A stretch of DNA of 64,000 bases, from NCBI GenBank assembly GCA_021776095.1, contig JAJFGO010000091.1:1-64000 (forward strand). Reading direction: 5' to 3'. Shown one piece after another: positions 51,562-60,120 of this stretch. This stretch comes from Kiloniellaceae bacterium. GTDB taxonomy: Bacteria > Pseudomonadota > Alphaproteobacteria > Kiloniellales > J153. The translations under genes and the position numbers were made by a program. Position 1 is the stretch's first letter; the number at the start of each line of letters is the position of its first letter. The notes beneath the pieces were generated by a model, which saw nothing but the letters and a program-made list of their open reading frames with translations, did not search any database and was not told the origin of the DNA.

Positions 51562-52983
51562 TCAATCCAGCATGAATGTGGCGGCGCCGGTTTGCGGCGA
51601 TCCCGCTGGCCCGATCGGAACTTCGATCGTGCGCGACAGGTTTGCCGCCGGCATTCTCGGCCGTTGGTTCTGCAGGGCGACTTGAGATCGGGTCAGTGGG
51701 GCGGTCGGCAAAGGTAGATCTTTTGCCTTATTGTAGGGCTTTACCACGTACGGGGTGACGATGATGATCAGTTCGGTCTCGTTGCGCCGGAACGCTTCGC
51801 TCTTAAAGAGTTCGCCAATCAACGGCACAGTGGCCAGATAGGGGATCTGCTTTACGGTGTCTTGGAAATCTTCTGACAACAGGCCGGCGATGGCGAAGCT
51901 CTGTCCCGATGCCAGTTCAATCGTAGTATCTGCGCGCCTCGTGGTTAGGGCGGAAATATTCAGGCCGTCGATCCGAATTGCCCCCGCGTCCGAAAGGCTG
52001 CTGACCTCCGGCCGAATCCGCATGCTGATGCGGTTGCTGGAGATCATAGTCGGCGTGAAAGATAGGCTGACTCCGAATTCCTTGAACTCGATTGAAATCG
52101 CATTGTCTTCTTGGGCGACTGGTATGGGGAACTCGCCGCCGGCCAGGAAACTCGCTGTTTCACCGGAGATGGCCGTCAGGTTGGGCTCAGCCAGGGTTTT
52201 GACTAAGCCGATCTCTTCCAGAGCATCGAAAAGGACGTTGATTGTTGCACTGCCGGCAGTGATACCCGACAGGAGACCGGCACCAGCCTGATTTCCAATC
52301 AATTGAAATGGTCCCGAGCCGGAAAGGGCGGCCGCATTTTGTAGGAAGGTATCGCCGGACGTGAAGCTGAAGTCGCCTTTGGTGATGTCGAAGTTGAGCC
52401 CCAGTTGACGGACGACCGTCCGTGACATTTCGGCAATGCGGACCCGCACGTTGACTTGATTGGGGTCAGTGATCGACAACCGGTTGATCACTTCGTCGCC
52501 CTCGCCGATAAAGCGCATAGCAATTCGGCGCAGATTCTCGGCGTCTGTGGCGGTGGCAACATCGCCTTCTAGAACGATGGCGCCTTGCACCGACTCGGTC
52601 GTGACGCCGCTGGCAGGCAACAGGGTGTCGATCGCCCGGCGCAGTCCGCCCAAATCGTGGGTCACGACGACTTCGATGTCGGCGACAACTTGCTCGTTGC
52701 GATCGACAGCGAACAGCGTGGTGGTGCCGGGATTCTTGCCAAAGATATAGACCACACGGTTCGATTTGACGTTGACGTCCGCGACTTCCGGATTGGCGAT
52801 GAAGACAGAGGTCGCAGCCCGCGATAGGCGCACCAGGCGACCTTGATGACGCGCGATTTCAAAGCGGCCGTCGCTCTGAGTTATCGCGTTGTCTTGGGCC
52901 AAGGCTGGGCGCGGCGCGGGCCAAAGGACGGCAGCGAAGAGCGCCACGAGGGCTATGGATCCGATGCGAAGTGCGGTCATCAT
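51562..52983 (-). CDS. cpaC: Tad pilus secretin CpaC/RcpA
   Basis: A 473-residue outer-membrane secretin with a signal peptide (to about residue 29, PALAQD). An N-terminal POTRA-like/BON region (with LLPASGVTTESVQGAIVLEG) precedes the secretin domain LVKTLAEPNLTAISGETASF and the pore signature IPYLATVPLIGELFKS. It forms the channel for the Flp pilus. The start codon overlaps the cpaB stop by 4 bases; an adjacent second Met at 52980 is also possible. Confidence 0.94.
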   Translation of the reverse strand: MMTALRIGSIALVALFAAVLWPAPRPALAQDNAITQSDGRFEIARHQGRLVRLSRAATSVFIANPEVADVNVKSNRVVYIFGKNPGTTTLFAVDRNEQVVADIEVVVTHDLGGLRRAIDTLLPASGVTTESVQGAIVLEGDVATATDAENLRRIAMRFIGEGDEVINRLSITDPNQVNVRVRIAEMSRTVVRQLGLNFDITKGDFSFTSGDTFLQNAAALSGSGPFQLIGNQAGAGLLSGITAGSATINVLFDALEEIGLVKTLAEPNLTAISGETASFLAGGEFPIPVAQEDNAISIEFKEFGVSLSFTPTMISSNRISMRIRPEVSSLSDAGAIRIDGLNISALTTRRADTTIELASGQSFAIAGLLSEDFQDTVKQIPYLATVPLIGELFKSEAFRRNETELIIIVTPYVVKPYNKAKDLPLPTAPLTRSQVALQNQRPRMPAANLSRTIEVPIGPAGSPQTGAATFMLD

Positions 52984-53873
52984 TTGCGCTTTCGGAATTT
53001 AAGCTCTTCGGTCTCTGTCCCGCGGGAGATCTTGACCGTGTCCATATTCGCCGTGCTGGGTCGCCACAGCAGGCGGCTTACTTCCGTATCCCAGGTGTGG
53101 GTCGATCCGCGAGCGGGGTCGGGCTCTGCCATGGGGTCGTTGGAACTGTTCAGACGCTCGAGTTCCTCTTCATCTTTGGCTAAGCTGCGCAACGCCAAGG
53201 AGATACGGCCAAGCTCGCTGAGCACAGACAGCATCTCGGTCTGCTTGGGGGTGAGTTCGAAGGTCGCGTTCTTAAAGATACGTGGCTCGCCCGACTGATC
53301 GTCGATGGTCTGGTCGATCGCTAGTATCCGCACATTGGTCAGCACTGTTTCGCTGGCCCGCCGTTCCTTGCCTCCACGCGTGACCGAGTGTGTCAAGATT
53401 AGGTCAACGCGATCGCCCGGGAACACAAGGCCGGCAATGCCCGCGGTCGGGTTGACCTGGATCGACATGGCGCGATAGCCGGGCCGAAGTACGGCGGCAA
53501 GGAACCCGCGATCGCCCGATTTTAGGATGCCCCCGCGCGCAACCGGTTCGCCGGTCGAGATACCCTTGCGTACCACTGCGCCCAGCAGGCTTTGTATAGG
53601 GTCTGGTACGTCCTCGGCCTCGGGCTTGACGACATAGGTTTCGGGCACCGCGTTGCTGGGCCAAATTTGCCAACGTAGGTGCTTGTCTTGCAATAGGGTG
53701 CCAGCGGGTAGGTCCGCGGCCGCGACCAGGACCATAGCCCCTTCGACCTTGGGCGCAGGCGCGGCGACTTGCGGTTGCGGACGCTGACTCTCCAGCCAAT
53801 TGCGGGCTAGAAATGCTGTCCCAGCGGTCATAAGTACTGCCGCGATTATGAGAACTATATTACGCACTGACAT
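52980..53873 (-). CDS. cpaB: Tad pilus assembly protein CpaB/RcpC
   Basis: A 297-residue periplasmic protein with one N-terminal anchor (about residues 6-24). The SAF-like domain LVAAADLPAGTLLQDKHLRW and RPGYRAMSIQVNPTAGIAGL and the RcpC domain VFPGDRVDLILTH are family hallmarks. It interacts with the CpaC secretin. It lies 4 bp after cpaA. Confidence 0.92.
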   Translation of the reverse strand: MSVRNIVLIIAAVLMTAGTAFLARNWLESQRPQPQVAAPAPKVEGAMVLVAAADLPAGTLLQDKHLRWQIWPSNAVPETYVVKPEAEDVPDPIQSLLGAVVRKGISTGEPVARGGILKSGDRGFLAAVLRPGYRAMSIQVNPTAGIAGLVFPGDRVDLILTHSVTRGGKERRASETVLTNVRILAIDQTIDDQSGEPRIFKNATFELTPKQTEMLSVLSELGRISLALRSLAKDEEELERLNSSNDPMAEPDPARGSTHTWDTEVSRLLWRPSTANMDTVKISRGTETEELKFRKRK

Positions 53874-53877
53874 GGGT

Positions 53878-54393
53878 TTAAGCTACCCTGAGCAGTGTAA
53901 AGGCCCCGTAAAGACCGCCGACGGCGATGGCCGAACCATAGGGAATCGGCTCGCCCCGTAGTTTTGGAAGGCCTTCTCTAAAGCGGAAGAAACCAGTGGA
54001 AAATACATGCGGCAGATAGTGCTGCAGCATGATAAAAACGGTAATCGCGCCGCCGGCCAGCATCGTGGTTAAGGTAAAATTCAAAATGTGGTCGGGTCCA
54101 GCCCATAGAGCGGCCGCGCCGAACAGCTTTGCGTCTCCACCGCCCCAACCGCCCAGGGCATAGAGTACGAAGCCGAAGACTAGGGCTCCGAATGCGATCA
54201 ACATGGAACCCCACCAATCGACCGCGGATCCGGCGGAAAGCGCGTAGGACGGAAACAACAGGACAATCGCAGCCGAGAAGCGGTTCGGAATGGTCAGCGT
54301 CAAGATATCGCTGACGCCGGCCGCGAAGACCAGGCCGACATAGGCGAGGATGGCGACAGTGGTCGCGACCTGGGCTGAACCTAAGTATTCCAT
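53878..54393 (-). CDS. cpaA: Prepilin peptidase CpaA (TadV)
   Basis: A 171-residue membrane aspartic protease that cleaves the Flp leader. The catalytic Asp residues lie in FAAGVSDILTLTIPNRFS and GGWGGGDAKLFGAAAL (the GxGD motif). ATG 54393 (MEYLGSAQVATTVAI) is chosen; a longer in-frame reading upstream runs into the flp-cpaA hairpin. The N-terminal methylase domain of classical PilD is missing, as expected for the Tad type. Confidence 0.92.
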   Translation of the reverse strand: MEYLGSAQVATTVAILAYVGLVFAAGVSDILTLTIPNRFSAAIVLLFPSYALSAGSAVDWWGSMLIAFGALVFGFVLYALGGWGGGDAKLFGAAALWAGPDHILNFTLTTMLAGGAITVFIMLQHYLPHVFSTGFFRFREGLPKLRGEPIPYGSAIAVGGLYGAFTLLRVA

Positions 54394-54460
54394 GGTACCG
54401 CAAAAATAGAGAGAGGCCGGTGGCAATAATCTACCCCGGCCTCTCAATTTCTTCTTAATT

Positions 54461-54490
54461 AGGGTAGAGAGTTTTTGTGTACTCTACCCT
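54461..54490 (-). other. Stem-loop between flp and cpaA
   Basis: AGGGTAGAG (54461-54469) and CTCTACCCT (54482-54490) are a perfect 9-bp inverted repeat with a 12-base loop, 15 bases after the flp stop. It lacks a clear U-tract on the transcribed strand. It probably attenuates read-through or stabilises the flp message so that pilin exceeds the assembly proteins. Confidence 0.6.
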
Positions 54491-54505
54491 TTTGTCTTCA
54501 CCCGA

Positions 54506-54685
54506 TTACGGGGCGACGGCGCCCTGCAGCTCGCTCGAAACACGACCGAAAATCGTGACCAGCGAGTCGCCCATTGCGGTCAGAGCCGTGATGGCTGCAA
54601 CCGACACGAGGGCGGCGATCAGGCCATACTCAATGGCCGTGGCGCCCGAATCGTCGAAGATGAACTGTTTGATACTAGTAAACAT
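54506..54685 (-). CDS. flp: Flp/PilA-type major pilin
   Basis: A 59-residue pilin that builds the Tad pilus. A short leader (MFTSIKQFIFDDSG) is followed by the processing and assembly signature ATAIEYGLIAALVSVAAIT; cleavage should occur at the Gly-Ala junction, residues 14/15, leaving the conserved Glu five residues later and the EY pair. The start at 54685 has a strong Shine-Dalgarno AAGGAG about 9 bases upstream. The upstream 291 bp are AT-rich and hold the promoter. A stem-loop separates it from cpaA. Confidence 0.95.
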   Translation of the reverse strand: MFTSIKQFIFDDSGATAIEYGLIAALVSVAAITALTAMGDSLVTIFGRVSSELQGAVAP

Positions 54686-54738
54686 GAGACGGTCTCCTTT
54701 GTAAGCGCATCATCCAGGCTATTTCTATAGAAGCCGTA

Positions 54739-54753
54739 TTAACAAAGTGTGAA
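54739..54753. promoter_or_regulatory. Weak candidate CtrA box upstream of flp
   Basis: TTAA at 54739-54742, seven bases, then TGAA at 54750-54753: a TTAA-N7-TTAA box with one mismatch, 54-68 bp upstream of the flp start. CtrA activates pilA in Caulobacter, so the site is plausible, but in such AT-rich DNA a one-mismatch match can arise by chance. Confidence 0.3.
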
Positions 54754-54976
54754 AAGGAAGCATATTAAACATACAAATTGATACAAAAGAACATCAGTAT
54801 TTGAGCAAAATGAGACAATAGTGTTTTTCTACATAGTATATTGAAGAAATAAAGAAACAACGGATCGTTTAATCAAGATGAGGTGCTGGCGCCCGCCCGG
54901 GCCTGCATGCTCCACAGAGGCTAGGTGCGGCTGCGCGCCTCATCCTCCAGGGTCGCCACGGAAATCCGGCTATCGC

Positions 54977-56416
54977 TCATGAGGCCACTGCCCGCTTTGG
55001 CCGGGACCGTTTGTTAGGGGATTGGGCGAGGGGCGTGACCGACGGCTGAATGACTTCCAGCAACTGCCTGAGCTCCTGCCGCGCGGCGACGTGACTCATG
55101 GCGAGGCGGACGCGGCGATTGCCGCATGGCAGGTCAAGCAAGGTCAGGCCCAACAGGAAAAGCTCACGATAAATCACGCGTTCTCGCAGGCCCGGCCCAT
55201 CGCGAAATCGAAGCGATTTCCGCAACTTAGTCAAGAACTCAGCCACTTGGCGCCGGTTTTTCGCGTTGAGATTGGCCAACCTGTTGCGCAAGATGATCCA
55301 GTCGATGCCGCCATGTCCCGCTCTGGCCTGGTTTTGGCGCGAAAGCTCGACCATGCCGCTGTAGGGGCTCGGTCGCACGGGCCGCTCTGTATCGGAACCG
55401 ATCTCGCCCAGGACGTCCAGGTCGATCAAACTGTCGTTGATCGGCGTAATCAGGGTGCTGGCGTGCCCATGGGCCCAACGTGAAAGCGGCGTGTCGTAGC
55501 CCGGGGTGTCGATGATCACGAAATCCTGGCTATTGGAGTGCTGGCCGAGAATTCGGTCGGCGCGTCCCTCGGCCAGGGCCCGGGCATTCAGAGTTTCGTG
55601 GTTCGGCATGACCAGATCGGGCGCTTCCTCGGCCATGAAACGGCGACGGTTTTCCACATAGCGCGTCAACGTGCCTTGCGGATGGTCGCAGTCGATGCTG
55701 CCGACCTTATGGCCGGCGCTCAGCAGGGCCACGATCAGGTTCATGGCGATGGTCGACTTCCCGGTTCCACCCTTGGCGTTGCCCAGCACAATGATCCGGG
55801 CAGGGCCCAGGTTCGGCACCGAGGTCTTTCTCTCCACTTGGCGCAGCGGAGCCACGCCCAGGGTCTCGTCTGGGCTGGGGGCGCCCAGGCCTATGGCTGC
55901 GGTTGTCGAACTGCCTTGGCGCTGCGGTTCACCAGCTTCTAGCTTGCCCGGTATTGGTGGCGTATAGGAATCGGTGAAGCTCCAGGCCGAAGCGGCCCCG
56001 CGCTTGGCTAGCAGCAGGCCGTCTAATACCGCCGCCTTGGCCGGCGGCATTCGTCCCGTTGCGCGACGGACGATGGCCCGGATCCGCGCCAGGAGTTCTT
56101 CTTTCTCGAAGGGCTTGGTGACGTAGTCGTCGGCCCCGATCCCAAGGCCCTCGACCTTGTCTTGCAAGTCCTGGCTGCCCGAGAGAATCAGAACCGGTGT
56201 GCGGATTTTGGCCGCCCTCATTTGGCGCAGGATGCTATGTCCGTCGGTGTCGGGCAGGGAAAGATCGAGCAGAATGATGTCGTGATCCTGTGCCCTCGCG
56301 GCCTCCAGGCCTGCAGCGCCGGTTTCGGCGATCGTGCAGGTATGACCCCGCGACTTCAGGACGAGTTCGATACTTCGGCCGACCGATGGATCGTCTTCAA
56401 TGATGAGCGTTCGCAT
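54977..56416 (-). CDS. CtrA-like receiver domain fused to a MipZ-type ATPase
   Basis: A 479-residue fusion. Residues 1-118 are a complete receiver closely resembling that of CtrA (MRTLIIEDDPSVGRSIELVL; phosphoacceptor Asp51 in LLDLSLPDTDG; Ser79; Lys101 in GADDYVTKPFEKEE). The CtrA DNA-binding domain is absent; an unconserved linker (about 120-203) follows. Residues 205-460 match MipZ, the division-site ATPase that inhibits FtsZ: deviant Walker A NAKGGTGKST (Lys215, Lys220), IDCDHPQGTLTRYVENRR, Walker B VIIDTPGYD (Asp303), WIILRNRLA, RDGPGLRERVIYRELF and AARQELR. It is separated from flp by 291 bp and from the upstream gene by 40 bp holding the palindrome CCCTCCGGAGGG (56432-56443). Domain identity is confident; joint function is inferred. 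Confidence 0.88.
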   Translation of the reverse strand: MRTLIIEDDPSVGRSIELVLKSRGHTCTIAETGAAGLEAARAQDHDIILLDLSLPDTDGHSILRQMRAAKIRTPVLILSGSQDLQDKVEGLGIGADDYVTKPFEKEELLARIRAIVRRATGRMPPAKAAVLDGLLLAKRGAASAWSFTDSYTPPIPGKLEAGEPQRQGSSTTAAIGLGAPSPDETLGVAPLRQVERKTSVPNLGPARIIVLGNAKGGTGKSTIAMNLIVALLSAGHKVGSIDCDHPQGTLTRYVENRRRFMAEEAPDLVMPNHETLNARALAEGRADRILGQHSNSQDFVIIDTPGYDTPLSRWAHGHASTLITPINDSLIDLDVLGEIGSDTERPVRPSPYSGMVELSRQNQARAGHGGIDWIILRNRLANLNAKNRRQVAEFLTKLRKSLRFRDGPGLRERVIYRELFLLGLTLLDLPCGNRRVRLAMSHVAARQELRQLLEVIQPSVTPLAQSPNKRSRPKRAVAS

Positions 56417-56456
56417 CGGATCTACTCGCCGCCCTCCGGAGGGAAGGAAGTTGAGG

Positions 56457-57095
56457 TTAGGTGCCGGGCGTCCCGGGAGTCACCGGAATCCAGGGACTGG
56501 CGCGCGTACCATCCATTGTGGCTTGGCCCTTGGCGCTTGTGACTCGGGTCCCATCGCCGCCGTTGGGCCCCGGCGCGCCAACTTTCGAGACTAATTCTTC
56601 GACCGATTTAGTGAGAATATCGGGGAGCGCCTTGGGCAGGTCGTCGGACGGCAGAGACCGCGCCGGGGTATCCCGGTCAGACCCAGCATGGCCGGCGCCT
56701 GCCGCCGCACCGGCCTCGGGCGATGACGTCGGGTTCGGCGCCACGCGACCCACGGAAAGCTCCAAGAGGTCGATGATGGCATGCATCAAGGGCTGCAAGT
56801 CTTCCACGACGCCGCGTCGGATTTCGTCGGCCAAGGCCACCGGCGCGGGCGGCTCGGCGGCTGTGCCTAACTGTTCGATTAGGCGCTCCAATGTGGCCTG
56901 CAGCGCCTCGCGTTGCGCTCGCTCGCTCTCGTGCCGGCGCAGCAGGGAAATCATGAACTGCGTCAGCTGCTCGGTCTGCGTCGAGAGCTGCCGAACTTCC
57001 GGGTTTTGCGGGTCGACTTCGGTCGGATCGGGCGGCAGATCGTCCTCCACGCCGCGGCGGGCGGCGGCCATCGGCACCGCGTAAGGCGCGCTCAT
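56457..57095 (-). CDS. Uncharacterised coiled-coil protein
   Basis: A 212-residue protein that I do not recognise. The start ATG 57095 overlaps the upstream stop by 4 bases (ATGA). Residues about 35-82 (QTEQLTQFMISLLRRHESER and following) are predicted coiled coil. Residues 89-115 form a second helical part, and the rest is Pro/Gly/Ser-rich and probably disordered. No signal peptide or membrane segment is seen. Its place between a TPR-SPOR lipoprotein and the REC-MipZ fusion suggests a cytoplasmic partner of one of them. Confidence 0.75.
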   Translation of the reverse strand: MSAPYAVPMAAARRGVEDDLPPDPTEVDPQNPEVRQLSTQTEQLTQFMISLLRRHESERAQREALQATLERLIEQLGTAAEPPAPVALADEIRRGVVEDLQPLMHAIIDLLELSVGRVAPNPTSSPEAGAAAGAGHAGSDRDTPARSLPSDDLPKALPDILTKSVEELVSKVGAPGPNGGDGTRVTSAKGQATMDGTRASPWIPVTPGTPGT

Positions 57096-58771
57096 AGAGT
57101 AGCGGGGCCTTTCGTTGTGCCGCCTTTGGCCATCTTGGGTTCGGATTTCACGACCAGGCACTCGACGTCCTGCGCCTTAAGCGCGTTGCATAGGGTCTCG
57201 GCGTTCGTTTTGGCCACCGGCGTGGTACGCAGGCGATAGACAGTACCTATGTCGGTGCCCAGATCGGCGCGCCGCACGTTCGGTTCGATATCTTTCAACA
57301 GGGTAGCTGCCACGCTCTGAAGCGAGTCCCAGCCGCGCCAGGCCCGTTCCTCGCTGGTATAGGAGGCGAACTGCACGGCGTAGCCCTGGCCGGTGGGCAC
57401 TGCGGTCCTTTGAGTGGGTTTTTGCGGCATGGCCCGCGAGGCGATCTGAGGCACGATGGCCGTGGGTGCGGCTTGATGGGGGGCGACCTCATGCGGCGCG
57501 GCGGTTTTGGGGCCGACCTTCACCAGGCGGGCCGGGACGGGTGTGACCTCTTCCCGCGGCTGGCCCCAGGAAATCGGTCCGCCCTCTGAGTCGCCAGGCA
57601 TCTCGCCGGTATCGCTGGTGCCGCCGATATCGGCGCGCGCGGTCTGCCGATCTTGGAGGCCGCTCCGAGGTTTGGCCGGGCGTGCCGTCGTGGATTTGGC
57701 CGGCCCTGCCTTCATGGGTCCTGTCAAGGGAGTTGGCGCAGCGATGGGCTTGGGTTGGGCTGGTGTTGGCGTTGCGGCTTGGGCCGTTCTTGTCGAGCGG
57801 GAGGTGATCGACGTGGGCGTGTGCGCCAAGGTCCCGCGCGGCGCGGCGCCGGTTTCGCCGGGCCCGTCCATGGGCCAGGAGTGTTGCGGATAGTTGAGTT
57901 GCAACGCGGGCGCCATAGCCTGTTGCATTGGGCCGGTGTCGTCGGTATCGGCCATTTTGGCCACGGTTTGCGTTTTGATCTCTGCTTGGGCTTTCGCTAA
58001 GGCCTCGGCTTCGGCCTTGGCCTCCGCCTCGGCTTCGGCGCGCGCTTCCGCGAGCATGACCTCGGCATGGGCGGCGGCGGCCAGCCCCTGTGCCATGGCC
58101 AGATTTTCCTGGCTGACTTGCTCCGCCCCAGGGACCTTGGCGAGCGCTTCGAGAATTGAAAGTCCCTCGTCGTAGCGGCCCGATTGAACCAGGGACAGGC
58201 CCAGGTTGTTGCGCAGCGCCACATCTTCGGGCGCGGCCAAGAGACCCGCGCGGAAAACCCTTTGGGCCTCCTCATGGGCGCCTAAGAGGCCGTTTGCGAT
58301 CCCGACGGCGCGATAAAGGCGCGGATCCTTGGCATCGCCACGCAAGGCGGTCTCGAAGGCCGCCAGGGCCAAGTCGTTTTGCCCTTGATCCAGGTAAATT
58401 CGGCCCAGGCCGTAATGCGCCTGGACGTTGTCCGGCGTGGTCTTGAGCACCGTGCGATAGGACTGCACCGAGAGATCGGTCTCGTTCATCTCGCCGAGAA
58501 TGCTGGCCAATTCCAATAGAGGTTCAGCGGCCTCGGGGTCGAGGCGGTGCGCCCGCTCGCACATGGCTGCGGCGGTTGCCAGGTCGCCCCGATCGTGCAG
58601 CTTTTCGCAGAAGCGCAACACCTGGCCGACCCCGCCGTCCACGTAATTCGGCAGGCCCGTGGGCGTGTTGGGGCCAATACTGGGCTGGCTGGCGCAGGCG
58701 GTCGTCAGCAACATCACGCCGAGCGAGGCTGCTTTCGCCAACCCGCGGCGCCCGGACACTATCGAAATCAT
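57092..58771 (-). CDS. TPR and SPOR-domain lipoprotein (TadD-like)
   Basis: A 559-residue protein with a lipoprotein-type signal (LLTTAC, Cys26), four to five TPR units at about residues 55-225 (AHYGLGRIYLDQGQNDLALA is one), an Ala/Glu/Lys-rich helix (about 240-275), a Pro/Thr/Ala-rich linker (about 300-450) and a C-terminal SPOR-like domain (about 466-545, GYAVQFASYTSEERAWRGW). TPR lipoproteins of the TadD kind aid Tad assembly, and SPOR domains bind septal peptidoglycan. The fusion would tie the pilus apparatus to division-site or polar wall. Confidence 0.85.
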   Translation of the reverse strand: MISIVSGRRGLAKAASLGVMLLTTACASQPSIGPNTPTGLPNYVDGGVGQVLRFCEKLHDRGDLATAAAMCERAHRLDPEAAEPLLELASILGEMNETDLSVQSYRTVLKTTPDNVQAHYGLGRIYLDQGQNDLALAAFETALRGDAKDPRLYRAVGIANGLLGAHEEAQRVFRAGLLAAPEDVALRNNLGLSLVQSGRYDEGLSILEALAKVPGAEQVSQENLAMAQGLAAAAHAEVMLAEARAEAEAEAKAEAEALAKAQAEIKTQTVAKMADTDDTGPMQQAMAPALQLNYPQHSWPMDGPGETGAAPRGTLAHTPTSITSRSTRTAQAATPTPAQPKPIAAPTPLTGPMKAGPAKSTTARPAKPRSGLQDRQTARADIGGTSDTGEMPGDSEGGPISWGQPREEVTPVPARLVKVGPKTAAPHEVAPHQAAPTAIVPQIASRAMPQKPTQRTAVPTGQGYAVQFASYTSEERAWRGWDSLQSVAATLLKDIEPNVRRADLGTDIGTVYRLRTTPVAKTNAETLCNALKAQDVECLVVKSEPKMAKGGTTKGPATL

Positions 58772-58814
58772 CGCTCCTTACCCTTCAATCTCGCACACAT
58801 CTCGGCCGGGTGGC

Positions 58815-59654
58815 TTAGGCGTCCGGCCGAAAATGGCACAACACATGGTCTACCGCGTTTTCGTTGTCGCTGAACGGCAGGGCCACAGCGCGGTAGTGCA
58901 CGACCCTTTTTACCGAAGGAAAGGTTTCCACGTCGTTCATGGGACGGCCTTCGCGGACCACTTCTCCGGCCAAGCCCAAAAGCCATTGCAGCATCATGGG
59001 CGAGAGATTGACCCGCCCTCCGCCGCGCAAGCCCGACAAACGGGGCGAAACGCCTTCGCCGCCGACGAATATTTTCTCGGGCTCCAAGGCCCGGCTACCC
59101 GGGCGGCAGCGAATCAGAATGCTGTTGGGCCAGCAGTCCGCAACAGTCGCCGCATCTATCTCGGTAGACTTTGGATAACGCCGCCCGCCTCTCAGCCGAC
59201 CCCAATAGGCCACGATATCGGTGTTGCGCGCCGGGGCCGTGCTGGCGCTGGAGTCTTCGAGTCGGGGTTCAGCCCGTGCCCGGGTCGGGGCGATCCATGG
59301 CTGGGTTGGCGGGGCGGTGGGCACACGCGGGGGCAGGGGTGGGCGCGCCGCCTGTGACTGTTGCGCCCGGCGCGTCACGCGGGAAATCGCATCGGGCACC
59401 GGATCCGGGTCCAATGCTGGCACGGTCGGTTCTGTCGGCTCCGGGTTGCTAGGGGATTCTGGCGGCGGTGCCACGAAGGGTGCTGGCGGTACTCTGGCCG
59501 CCGATCCTGTTGATCCAGCCGTTCGTTTCCTGATTTTCACGGACATCAAGGACCCGGGCGAGCTTATCCCCGCCTTCCCACTATCGGGCGAGTCCGAGCC
59601 AGCGCTCGTCGCGGCGCCTTCGTCCTCTATGTCGCTCCGATCCATGCGATCCAA
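58815..59654 (-). CDS. PAS_5-domain protein
   Basis: The C-terminal 150 residues match the PAS_5 family common in alphaproteobacteria (DIVAYWGRLRGGRRYPKSTEI and VVHYRAVALPFSDNENAVDH in turn). The N-terminal part is Pro/Ala/Ser-rich and probably disordered. TTG 59654 is preferred since AGGAG lies 7 bases upstream; ATG 59645 is a possible alternative. It lies upstream of the TPR-SPOR gene with a 43-bp gap, probably the first gene of this run. Ligand and output are unknown. Confidence 0.78.
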   Translation of the reverse strand: MDRMDRSDIEDEGAATSAGSDSPDSGKAGISSPGSLMSVKIRKRTAGSTGSAARVPPAPFVAPPPESPSNPEPTEPTVPALDPDPVPDAISRVTRRAQQSQAARPPLPPRVPTAPPTQPWIAPTRARAEPRLEDSSASTAPARNTDIVAYWGRLRGGRRYPKSTEIDAATVADCWPNSILIRCRPGSRALEPEKIFVGGEGVSPRLSGLRGGGRVNLSPMMLQWLLGLAGEVVREGRPMNDVETFPSVKRVVHYRAVALPFSDNENAVDHVLCHFRPDA

Positions 59655-59714
59655 GTTATTGCTCCTCAAGCCTTGCGACTAATTTTGGCTCGATCGTTTC
59701 GGCCCTGTGCGCGG

Positions 59715-60119
59715 CTAGACGGGGACCGGGCAGCGCCGGTCCCCCGCGTGTTCAGCGTCGCTTGTGTATTCCGTGTGTTTATCGTGCCGGACGAGATATT
59801 CGTCGAGCGCCTGCACGAGAACGCTCTGTTGGGTCCGCTTTGCGGCGGTGCAGTATCCCTTGAACTGACCATGCAGGTCGCGGCGCAGGCGTAGCGAGGC
59901 ACGTATTCGCGGTTCACCTGCCGTCGTCTTGCGCCTGGCGCTCTGCCCGTTCGCCGCCCTGCGCGCAGGGGTTAAGCCCGGCGCCGCCACCACGGTCGGA
60001 AACCAGTGCAGGTTTTCCCGGCTGGAGCAGCGGTTTTCCCTTTCCTGGACGGTCGTCGCAGGACGGGCCCGGCCCTTACGGCTGAGCAGGTCGGTGGTGA
60101 AGAATGCGACGTTGGCCAT
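59715..60119 (-). CDS. Small basic protein, probable ParA partner
   Basis: A 134-residue protein with two parts. The N-terminal 65 residues are basic and unstructured. Residues 69-113 (EPRIRASLRLRRDLHGQFKG, then CTAAKRTQQSVLVQALDEYL) look like a ribbon-helix-helix fold of the kind found in ParG/CopG-type DNA-binding partners. It starts 1 bp after the parA stop, the arrangement of partition pairs. Pairing with ParA is inferred from adjacency; the fold is a motif-level call. The cysteine-containing tail is unusual. Confidence 0.7.
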   Translation of the reverse strand: MANVAFFTTDLLSRKGRARPATTVQERENRCSSRENLHWFPTVVAAPGLTPARRAANGQSARRKTTAGEPRIRASLRLRRDLHGQFKGYCTAAKRTQQSVLVQALDEYLVRHDKHTEYTSDAEHAGDRRCPVPV

Positions 60120-60120
60120 G

